This document shows, one piece after another, positions 1 through 5,289 of a stretch of DNA of 5,771 nucleotides (its first letter is position 1; each line of letters opens with the position of its first letter). The stretch is taken from NCBI GenBank assembly GCA_018056205.1, contig JAGPGC010000042.1, positions 2,699 to 8,469 on the forward strand. Reading direction: 5' to 3'. The notes beneath the pieces were generated by a model. It searched no databases and had not been told where the DNA came from. It saw only the letters and a program-made list of their open reading frames with translations. Position numbers and translations under genes: made by a program. Source of the DNA: Candidatus Atribacteria bacterium (GTDB lineage Bacteria > Atribacterota > Atribacteria > Atribacterales > Atribacteraceae).

Positions 1-28
1 GATGGGAGAAGGGGAGGATGAGGGTGGA
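1..28. repeat. Purine-rich tract, possible edge of a dispersed palindromic repeat
   Basis: The first 28 bases are almost all purines on the + strand. On the opposite strand they read as CACCCTCATCC followed by CCTTCTCCC, a wording that resembles REP-like intergenic repeats known from many bacterial genomes. Those repeats are usually palindromic around a CTCCC/GGGAG core. If this is one, only the right half is here and its partner lies upstream of the window. The resemblance is from memory and no second copy is visible in the window, so this is a weak call. Confidence 0.25.
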
Positions 29-55
29 ATTTAATCACTCTCACCCTTACTCATC
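17..55. repeat. Imperfect inverted repeat (hairpin) in the distal leader
   Basis: AGGGTG at 21-26 is complementary to CACCCT at 42-47. The stem can extend outward as GATG (17-20) with CATC (52-55) across a four-base bulge, and the loop is about 15 bases. A short AT-rich stretch (TATTTTAT, 60-67) follows, so it could be a weak terminator for an unseen upstream gene. The stem is short and the loop long, so it may have no function. Confidence 0.25.
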
Positions 56-76
56 ACGGTATTTTATAGTATTTAT

Positions 77-105
77 TTGCAACTAATGCTAAATTAGTAT
101 AAAAT
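77..105 (+). promoter_or_regulatory. Candidate sigma-70-type promoter for the nusA operon
   Basis: TTGCAA at 77-82 matches four of six bases of the -35 consensus. TAAAAT at 100-105 matches five of six of the -10 consensus, and the spacer is the ideal 17 bases. The region is strongly AT-rich and is the best promoter-like sequence in the leader. Transcription would start near 111-113 and give a nusA leader of about 215 bases. AT-rich DNA often yields chance matches, so this is tentative. A poorer alternative, TTGTTT at 264-269 and TATTAA at 287-292 with a 17-base spacer, lies downstream of the large hairpin. Confidence 0.4.
82..98. promoter_or_regulatory. Dyad between the promoter boxes, possible operator
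   Basis: ACTAAT at 82-87 and ATTAGT at 93-98 form a perfect 6-bp inverted repeat with a 5-base spacer. It lies almost wholly between the proposed -35 and -10 boxes, where a repressor could act. The short AT-rich half-sites could occur by chance, and no regulator is suggested by the sequence. Confidence 0.25.
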
Positions 106-119
106 AATAAAGTAAAATT

Positions 120-153
120 ACTGGTTAAGGACCTTTACCAAAATATAACCAGT
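120..153 (+). repeat. Inverted repeat with nested dyad near the predicted 5' end of the mRNA
   Basis: ACTGGTTA (120-127) and TAACCAGT (146-153) are perfectly complementary, giving an 8-bp stem with an 18-base loop. Overlapping the left arm is a near-perfect dyad at 123-139, GGTTAAGG-A-CCTTTACC with one mismatched pair. The nested dyad cannot fold as RNA because its centre is one base, but it could be a protein-binding site on DNA. If the 77-105 promoter is used, the outer stem would form near the 5' end of the leader RNA. It could stabilise the transcript or take part in leader folding. Confidence 0.3.
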
Positions 154-222
154 TGTTGGTGTTGTGAGTTTTAGTCCAAACCTAACATCGGAGACTGATC
201 CTGGCTTACAGGAGAATGAAGG

Positions 223-274
223 CATACAAACAAGAAAGAGTGGGTCACAAAACCCACTCTTTCTTGTTTGTATG
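223..274. terminator. Perfect 23-bp hairpin, probable bidirectional intrinsic terminator or attenuator
   Basis: Bases 223-245 are an exact reverse complement of 252-274, with a six-base CACAAA loop. The GC-richer core GAGTGGGT/ACCCACTC (238-245/252-259) is next to the loop. It is followed on the + strand by the U-rich tract TTTCTTGTTTGT (260-271). The matching A-rich tract on the other side gives the same layout on the - strand, which is typical of a bidirectional intrinsic terminator. The U-tract is interrupted by C and G, so efficiency is uncertain. It lies 54 bases before the nusA start and downstream of the only good promoter candidate. It either ends read-through from upstream or attenuates the nusA operon. 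An unrelated short palindromic element is the alternative. Confidence 0.55.
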
Positions 275-317
275 AAAAACCAAGAATATTAATGGGAAAA
301 GAAAGGAATAGTATGCC

Positions 318-323
318 GGGGGT
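318..323 (+). promoter_or_regulatory. Ribosome binding site of nusA
   Basis: GGGGGT lies six bases before the ATG at 329 and can pair with the anti-Shine-Dalgarno sequence, partly through G-U pairs. It supports ATG 329 as the nusA start. A short overlapping reading frame from ATG 313 runs through this site. Confidence 0.5.
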
Positions 324-328
324 TAAAT

Positions 329-1393
329 ATGAATAAAGATCTTTTTTTTGCCATTGAGCAAATCGAAAGAGCAAAAGGGATTTCCCGAGATACTCTAAAA
401 CAGGCCATAGAAGCGGCTCTTCTTTCTGCCTACAAGAAAAACTTTAAAGGCGTACATAAATCAGTTGAGGTTATTCTTGATCCATCCACTGGAGATGTCA
501 AAGTATTTACCCATAAATACATTAATCCTGAAAATGGTGAAACGATTGATATTGATGAATATGAAGCTTTATCCAGTCAAAGTCCCAACCGATTTGGATC
601 TGGACCAGGAGAAATAATCCAAGTTGAAATTACTCCAAAAGATTTTGGAAGGATTGCAGCCCAAACCGCGAAACAAGTTATCATGCAACGTATCCGAGAA
701 GCAGAAAGAAGTTTGGTCTATGATGAATTTTTAGAAAGGGCAGAGGATATTGTAACCGGTGTGGTTAACCGCCGAGAAGGAAAAAATATCATCGTAGATC
801 TGGAAAAAATTGAATCGCTTCTCCCACCCAACGAACAGATTCAATCGGAAAATTATCGGATTGGTGCCCGTATGAAATTTTATATAATCGAAGTGAAAAA
901 AACCAGTCGGGGACCACGTATTGTTCTTTCTCGATCTCATCCCGGCTTAGTAAAACGCTTATTTGAATTAGAAGTACCTGAAGTACATGATGGTTTTGTC
1001 ATCATCAAAGCCATTGCTCGAGAACCAGGAGCCAGAACAAAAATTGCTGTTGAAAGCCGCGATGTAAAGGTTGACCCCATTGGTTCTTGTATCGGAAATA
1101 AAGGAACCAGAGTAAAACATGTAACTGATGAACTTCGAGGAGAAAAAATTGATATCATTCGTTGGAGCAATGATCCAAAAGTGTTTATATCAGATGCGTT
1201 GAGTCCTGCTCAAGTCACTTTGGTAGAGCTTGATCCTAATTCTAATACAGCAAGAGTTTTTGTACCCAATGATCAACTTTCGCTGGCTATTGGAAAAGAG
1301 GGTCAAAACGCCAGGCTTTCTGCTCGTTTGACCGGTTGGAGAATCGATATAAAAAGTGATCGAGAAATAAAAGGGGTACCTAGTAGCTCATGA
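329..1393 (+). CDS. nusA: Transcription termination/antitermination factor NusA
   Basis: NusA binds RNA polymerase and nascent RNA in the cytoplasm, promotes pausing and hairpin-dependent termination, and takes part in antitermination. The 354-residue product has the family domains in order: an N-terminal polymerase-binding domain (about 1-130), an S1 domain (about 138-202) and two KH domains. The KH GxxG loops are IGNKG (255-259) and IGKEG (321-325), and the latter leads into the conserved QNARLSARLTGWRIDI stretch. The C-terminal acidic repeats of the about 495-residue enterobacterial protein are absent; a length near 350-370 is usual in Bacillota and many other phyla. The ATG has a GGGGGT Shine-Dalgarno six bases upstream. 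The stop overlaps the next start as ATGA. It is the first visible gene of the operon, with no rimP directly upstream. Codons 5-7 contain a run of eight T. The identification is secure. Confidence 0.97.
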   Translation: MNKDLFFAIEQIERAKGISRDTLKQAIEAALLSAYKKNFKGVHKSVEVILDPSTGDVKVFTHKYINPENGETIDIDEYEALSSQSPNRFGSGPGEIIQVEITPKDFGRIAAQTAKQVIMQRIREAERSLVYDEFLERAEDIVTGVVNRREGKNIIVDLEKIESLLPPNEQIQSENYRIGARMKFYIIEVKKTSRGPRIVLSRSHPGLVKRLFELEVPEVHDGFVIIKAIAREPGARTKIAVESRDVKVDPIGSCIGNKGTRVKHVTDELRGEKIDIIRWSNDPKVFISDALSPAQVTLVELDPNSNTARVFVPNDQLSLAIGKEGQNARLSARLTGWRIDIKSDREIKGVPSSS

Positions 1394-1692
1394 AAAAAAA
1401 GAAAATACCTTTACGTCTTTGCTTGTCTTGCCGTCTTCGAAAAGAGAAAAAATCATTGATTCGGATCGTTGCAGCAACCAAGGGTGAAATCGAAATCGAT
1501 TTAACTGGGAAAAAACCCGGAAGAGGAGCCTATATTTGTCCGAATAATGAGTGCGTTGCCCACCTAAATCGGCAGCTCCTTTCTTCTGCCCTAAAAGTTG
1601 AGGTGAATCAAGAAGATGTAATAATTCTTCAGGGGGCAATTCAAAATCTAATTGAATCTTTACCAAAGGAGGATACACATGGCAAAAATTAG
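1390..1692 (+). CDS. rnpM: RNase P modulator RnpM (YlxR, DUF448 family)
   Basis: This 100-residue protein belongs to the YlxR/DUF448 family. The Bacillus subtilis member, long called YlxR, has been described as an RNA-binding modulator of RNase P and renamed RnpM; the role here is inferred from that. The family signatures are clear: PLRLCLSC (7-14), KKSLIRIV (20-27), and the TGKKPGRGAYIC block (39-50). Four cysteines (11, 14, 50, 55) are placed as a possible metal site, as in some family members. The N-terminus is very lysine-rich, as expected for an RNA binder. The ATG overlaps the nusA stop (ATGA), with AAGGGG 13 bases upstream, so translational coupling is likely. Its last 14 bases overlap infB and carry the strong infB ribosome binding site just before that. 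The ylxQ gene that often follows ylxR is absent. Confidence 0.93.
   Translation: MKKKKIPLRLCLSCRLRKEKKSLIRIVAATKGEIEIDLTGKKPGRGAYICPNNECVAHLNRQLLSSALKVEVNQEDVIILQGAIQNLIESLPKEDTHGKN
1665..1672 (+). promoter_or_regulatory. Strong Shine-Dalgarno of infB, inside the rnpM 3' end
   Basis: AAAGGAGG is a near-perfect Shine-Dalgarno sequence, six bases before the ATG at 1679. It decides the infB start: an in-frame TTG at 1652 would add nine residues but lies upstream of this site and has no comparable signal. It is the strongest ribosome binding site in the window. Confidence 0.9.
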
Positions 1693-3604
1693 AATATACA
1701 AAGTGGCCGAACAGCTTGGCATGCCAACCCACGAAGTGATGGATATATTAAAAGCCTTGGGATCCGAAGTAAAAAATCACATGAGTAGCATTGATGAAGA
1801 TTTTATTGAGCTTCTTCAGGAAGAAAAGGAATATCAAAAAAAAGAGGAAGAAAAAAAGCGAAAAAGGAAAGAGCGAACCATCCAACTTAAAGAACCACCC
1901 CATTTGAAAGATATTGCTCGACTCCTTGATATGAGTTGGGAAGACATTGTTATTAAACTAGCAGATTGGAATGTAATTTTCGATTCTAAAAAACCACTTC
2001 CTCCATTAATAGTAGAACGGTTAGCCCGGGAAAAAAACTGGGAAGTCACCTGGGAAGATAATTTACGAGAAAAAACTATTGAGGCTCTTCAAGGTGAAAC
2101 CCAGATTCGGCCTCCGATTGTGACGGTTTTAGGCCATGTTGATCATGGAAAAACCACTCTACTGGACGCTATTCGCCGTACCAAAGTAGCGGAATCTGAA
2201 TATGGTGGTATTACCCAAAAAATTGGGGCTTACCAAATCGAAGTTAACAATAAGAAGATCACCTTTATAGATACACCTGGTCACGAAGCCTTTACCGCTA
2301 TGAGAGCACGAGGAGCCCAAGTTACTGATATTGCTATCTTAGTAATAGCTGCCGATGATGGTGTAATGCCGCAAACCATTGAAGCTATTCAGCACGCCAA
2401 AGCTGCTGATGTTGCTATCATTGTTGCTATTAATAAGATTGATAAACCAGGAGCTAATCCTGACCGAATTAAGCAACAGCTCTCCGAGCAGGGATTGGTT
2501 CCTGAAGAATGGGGTGGAGATACTATTTGTGTGAATATCTCAGCTCTTCAAAAAAAAGGTATTAATGAACTTTTAGAAATGATTTTACTTCAAGCGGAAA
2601 TGTTAGAGCTCAAAGCTCGTTATCAAGGGTATGCGTTAGGAACCATCATCGAATCCCGGCTCGATCGTGGTAAAGGATCAGTCGCTACGGTAATTGTAAA
2701 AGAAGGAGCTCTAAACATTGGTGACTATTTTGTGGCTGGAGCCACCTGGGGAAAAGTTCGATCACTCTTTACTGTAAATGGAAAACCAGTTAAGGAAGCC
2801 ATTCCCTCTATGCCAGTGGAAATTGTTGGTTTTTCTGAGCTTCCTCCGGCTGGAACTCAATTGATGGTTATAGAAGATGAAAGAATCGCCCGTTTAATAG
2901 CCAACCAAAAACAACTTAAGGAGAGGGAAAAATCTTTAAAGGGTTCAGATACCAAGATTACTTCTCTTGAAGAGCTTCTTTTGCCAGAAGAAGGGAAAAA
3001 ACGAGAACTGAATATTATCCTCAAAGCTGATTTTCAGGGTTCTCTTGAAGCTATCGAAAAAGTTCTTTCCCAAATTGGTAGTGAAGAAGTCAATATTCAA
3101 GTCCTTTCCAAAGGAGTTGGCAATATCAATGAAGCTGATGTCGTATTAGCTGCAGCTTCTAATGGAATTGTAGTTGGTTTCGATGTCAAGCTTCCCTTTG
3201 AAGTAGCAAAAGTTGCTAAAAGAGAAGGAGTGGAGGTCCGGCTTTATAGAATTATTTACGATTTAATTGATGATATCCAAAATGCTATAAAGGGAATGAC
3301 CATACCCAAGAAATACCTAGAAAACATTGGAAAAGCTGAAGTAAGAGCAGTTTTTAAAATACCAAAGATTGGAGTGATAGCCGGTTCTTATGTTACTTCA
3401 GGTAAAGTCGAAAGAAATGCTTTGGTAAGAGTGATCAGGAAAGGAGAAATCCTTGAAGAATCAGCAAAAATTGTTTCTTTAAAAAGGTTTAAAGAGGATG
3501 TAAAAGAAGTCAATATGGGATATGAGTGTGGAATCGGCTTGGACCGATTTGAAGATTTCGAAGAGGGAGATATTTTAGAAGCTTACCTAATTCGAGAAGA
3601 ATAA
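1679..3604 (+). CDS. infB: Translation initiation factor IF-2
   Basis: IF-2 is the GTPase that brings formyl-methionyl initiator tRNA to the 30S subunit and drives 50S joining. From ATG 1679 the protein is 641 residues. An IF2_N-type domain (about 1-46) is followed by a very charged Lys/Glu linker (47-67) and a second IF2_N-like domain (about 72-123). The G domain shows all motifs: GHVDHGKT (152-159), GGIT (176-179), DTPGH with the catalytic-type His202 (198-202), NKID (252-255) and SAL (288-290). Domains II, III and the C-terminal tRNA-binding domain fill the rest, including the [13 protein letters not shown] stretch (447-459) and the conserved MGYECGIGL block (613-621). It is much shorter than the 890-residue E. 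coli protein because the N-terminal region is compact. The TTG at 1652 is rejected as start because AAAGGAGG sits just before 1679. Its stop overlaps the next ATG as TAATG. Confidence 0.98.
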   Translation: MAKIRIYKVAEQLGMPTHEVMDILKALGSEVKNHMSSIDEDFIELLQEEKEYQKKEEEKKRKRKERTIQLKEPPHLKDIARLLDMSWEDIVIKLADWNVIFDSKKPLPPLIVERLAREKNWEVTWEDNLREKTIEALQGETQIRPPIVTVLGHVDHGKTTLLDAIRRTKVAESEYGGITQKIGAYQIEVNNKKITFIDTPGHEAFTAMRARGAQVTDIAILVIAADDGVMPQTIEAIQHAKAADVAIIVAINKIDKPGANPDRIKQQLSEQGLVPEEWGGDTICVNISALQKKGINELLEMILLQAEMLELKARYQGYALGTIIESRLDRGKGSVATVIVKEGALNIGDYFVAGATWGKVRSLFTVNGKPVKEAIPSMPVEIVGFSELPPAGTQLMVIEDERIARLIANQKQLKEREKSLKGSDTKITSLEELLLPEEGKKRELNIILKADFQGSLEAIEKVLSQIGSEEVNIQVLSKGVGNINEADVVLAAASNGIVVGFDVKLPFEVAKVAKREGVEVRLYRIIYDLIDDIQNAIKGMTIPKKYLENIGKAEVRAVFKIPKIGVIAGSYVTSGKVERNALVRVIRKGEILEESAKIVSLKRFKEDVKEVNMGYECGIGLDRFEDFEEGDILEAYLIREE

Positions 3605-3885
3605 TGAGAGTCGGTACTGGTCAAATACTGCTTTCTATCCCAGAAAGCTTTTCCTTAAAAGATAAAAGAAGAATTATGAATTCAATTAAACAACGACTGA
3701 GAAACCGTTTTAATCTTTCGGTTATTGAAATGAATCCCGATGTTGCCTGGAATCAAGGCCAAATTGGTTTTGCTTGTGTTGGTAAAGATGAAATGACGGT
3801 AAGACGTTTAATCGACCAAATTGGCCGTTTTGTGGAAGAGGATGGTCGTTATGAAATAACTGAATTCACCATTCAAATCTATTAA
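3604..3885 (+). CDS. ylxP: DUF503 family protein (YlxP-like)
   Basis: This 93-residue protein matches the DUF503/YlxP family. The hallmark SLKDKRRIM segment is at 17-25, followed by RNRFNLSVIEMN (33-44), where the family typically has RNRFNVSVAEV. The family is small and soluble, with a ferredoxin-like alpha/beta fold in known structures; its function is not established. There is no signal peptide or membrane segment. The start overlaps the infB stop by one base (TAATG). No strong Shine-Dalgarno is visible (GAGAAG, 3594-3599, is the best), so translation probably depends on ribosomes finishing infB. Its position between infB and rbfA, seen in several lineages, suggests a part in ribosome assembly or translation initiation. 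That is an inference from context only. Confidence 0.9.
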   Translation: MRVGTGQILLSIPESFSLKDKRRIMNSIKQRLRNRFNLSVIEMNPDVAWNQGQIGFACVGKDEMTVRRLIDQIGRFVEEDGRYEITEFTIQIY

Positions 3886-3924
3886 AATTTGAAACAGCTC
3901 ATTGCTGAAAGGGGGATTTTGGAG

Positions 3925-4278
3925 ATGAAGAGCTATCGTTCCCAACGATTGGCTGAGTTGTTTAAGAGAAAAATTGCCAATATCGTTTTGTCGGAAGCGG
4001 CAGATCCACGAATAAAAAGATTGACTATTACCCATGTAGATATCACTCCAGATTTAAAAATAGCCAGAATTTACGTATCCTTTCCCGGAAGTAAAAATGA
4101 AGTTGAGGAAAGTTACCGTGCTTTACTGAAAGCCAGTCGGTTTATCCGAAGTAGTATCAGCCACAATATTCGGATACGATATATGCCTGAAATTGAATTT
4201 ATATATGATACCAGCTTAGAAAAAGCTTGCCAGGTCATAGACCTCATTAATCAAATAGAAAGAAAAAGTGGGAGTTAA
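3925..4278 (+). CDS. rbfA: 30S ribosome-binding factor RbfA
   Basis: RbfA is a single-domain KH-like protein that binds the maturing 30S subunit near the 5' end region of 16S rRNA and helps late assembly and cold adaptation. From ATG 3925 it is 117 residues, the usual length. Family landmarks are YRSQRLAELFKRKIANIVL (4-22), DPRI (27-30), the VDITPDLKIARIYVS strand (38-52), and RYMPEIEFIYDTSLEKA (85-101). At the interhelical kink, where many RbfA proteins have Ala-x-Gly, this one reads Ala-Ser-Arg (70-72), a modest departure. An in-frame TTG at 3889 would add twelve residues. ATG 3925 is preferred because AAAGGGGG (3908-3915) precedes it by nine bases and the family normally begins close to YRSQR. 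It ends two bases before nrnA. Confidence 0.95.
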   Translation: MKSYRSQRLAELFKRKIANIVLSEAADPRIKRLTITHVDITPDLKIARIYVSFPGSKNEVEESYRALLKASRFIRSSISHNIRIRYMPEIEFIYDTSLEKACQVIDLINQIERKSGS

Positions 4279-4280
4279 AG

Positions 4281-5285
4281 ATGGAAATACAGCATTTACT
4301 AAATTCGCTTCCTGAGCAGACCCCAGTCATCATCACTTCCCATGTGAATATCGATGGTGATGGCTTAGGATCGATGATTTCACTTTATTTACTTCTCATC
4401 CAAAAAAAATTTAAACCAATAATGGTTTATGATGAAAACATTCCTTATTTCTATAATTTTTTACCAAATTTAAAAGATATCCAATCCCTTACTCATCCTA
4501 AATTGAAACAAATCCCAGAAAATTCAGTTTTTTTCGCCGTTGACTGTTCTAATGTCCAGCGGTTGGGTCGACTTAACGATATCAAGAATAGATGTTCTTT
4601 AGTGGTTAATATCGATCATCATCCCGATAATTCGTTATATGGAAACATTAACCAGGTTGATCCTAATTGTCCAGCAACAACCGTTCTTATTTATCAAATA
4701 GCTAAAAAAATTGAAGCGAAACTGGATTCATCATTATCCATGGCTCTATTAACTGGTCTCATAACCGATACCGGCGGTTTTCAGTATGTAGAATTAAACC
4801 AAAATCTTCTCAACATTTTGGAAGATCTCATTAATCAAGGAGCATCAGTTTCAACAATTATGCGTTATGCTTTTAAATGTCGACGTTATTCAGCACTCAA
4901 ATTATTAGGTATAGCTCTTAATCATTTTACCTACGATTATCAATATCACTTTGGATTAACCTATCTTCTCCAAAGCGATTTCGAACTTTGCCATGCCTCG
5001 GATGAAGACACCGAAGGTATTGTTGACTACGGACTATACATTCCTGGATCTTTAATATCGGTATTTATCAAAGAAATTGACCATCAAACCTTCAAGGTTA
5101 GTCTTCGTTCCCAAGAAGATACCAATATTCTCCCAATTGCTCATGCTTTTGGAGGAGGGGGACATTTAAAAGCAGCTGGCTTTAAGATGAATGGGGATTT
5201 TAACACCATATTTCAAACTCTCAAAGAACATATTCGGGGATACCTTTCTTCTCAATCCGGTGCACCCCAATCTTTATCTGTATAA
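4281..5285 (+). CDS. nrnA: DHH/DHHA1 phosphoesterase, NrnA-type nanoRNase/pAp phosphatase
   Basis: This 334-residue protein is a two-domain DHH-DHHA1 phosphoesterase of the NrnA type. The family uses Mn2+ to degrade 2-5-nucleotide RNAs from the ends and, in many members, to dephosphorylate 3'-phosphoadenosine 5'-phosphate. Metal-binding motifs are present: SHVNIDGDGLGS (20-31) with His21, Asp25 and Asp27; VDCS with Asp88 (87-90); IDHHP (111-115); and TGLITDTGGF (158-167) with Asp163. The C-terminal DHHA1 substrate site is GGGGHLKAAG (291-300). Motif I has Ile where NPDGD is usual, but all acidic ligands are kept, so activity is expected. GGGAG (4270-4274) precedes the ATG by six bases. The rbfA-nrnA-truB order is common in Bacillota and related phyla and supports NrnA over a GdpP- or RecJ-type protein, which are longer and carry other domains. 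It looks somewhat more AT-rich than infB. Confidence 0.93.
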   Translation: MEIQHLLNSLPEQTPVIITSHVNIDGDGLGSMISLYLLLIQKKFKPIMVYDENIPYFYNFLPNLKDIQSLTHPKLKQIPENSVFFAVDCSNVQRLGRLNDIKNRCSLVVNIDHHPDNSLYGNINQVDPNCPATTVLIYQIAKKIEAKLDSSLSMALLTGLITDTGGFQYVELNQNLLNILEDLINQGASVSTIMRYAFKCRRYSALKLLGIALNHFTYDYQYHFGLTYLLQSDFELCHASDEDTEGIVDYGLYIPGSLISVFIKEIDHQTFKVSLRSQEDTNILPIAHAFGGGGHLKAAGFKMNGDFNTIFQTLKEHIRGYLSSQSGAPQSLSV

Positions 5286-5289
5286 AAAG

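Noticed and set aside
1..82. C-terminal end of an upstream gene such as rimP on the + strand
   Set aside because: All three frames stop early (19-21, 32-34 and about 82-84), and none reads like the end of RimP.
154..222. tRNA, T-box or other known riboswitch in the leader
   Set aside because: No cloverleaf, T-box sequence or other riboswitch core was recognised. Only a small 5-bp hairpin (199-203/209-213) is visible.
335..344. AAAGATCTTT palindrome followed by T run as an intrinsic terminator inside nusA
   Set aside because: A ten-base palindrome has no loop and no GC-rich stem, so it cannot form a terminator hairpin; it is ordinary coding sequence.
171..374. 67-codon open frame on the - strand across the leader hairpin and nusA start
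   Set aside because: It is made largely of the inverted repeat and the nusA 5' end, matches no family I recognise, and its start lies inside nusA.
1652..1678. TTG at 1652 as the infB start
   Set aside because: The excellent AAAGGAGG is placed for ATG 1679, and IF-2 proteins typically begin close to the [12 protein letters not shown] segment.
1388..1732. 114-codon open frame on the - strand opposite rnpM and the infB start
   Set aside because: It lies fully opposite conserved RnpM/IF-2 coding sequence, shows no recognisable family, and is best explained as a shadow frame.
3889..3924. TTG at 3889 as the rbfA start
   Set aside because: ATG 3925 has AAAGGGGG at a workable nine-base distance and gives the normal RbfA N-terminus and length.
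5260..5289. GTG at 5260 as the truB start
   Set aside because: It would add ten residues inside nrnA before a typical TruB N-terminus, without a better ribosome site.
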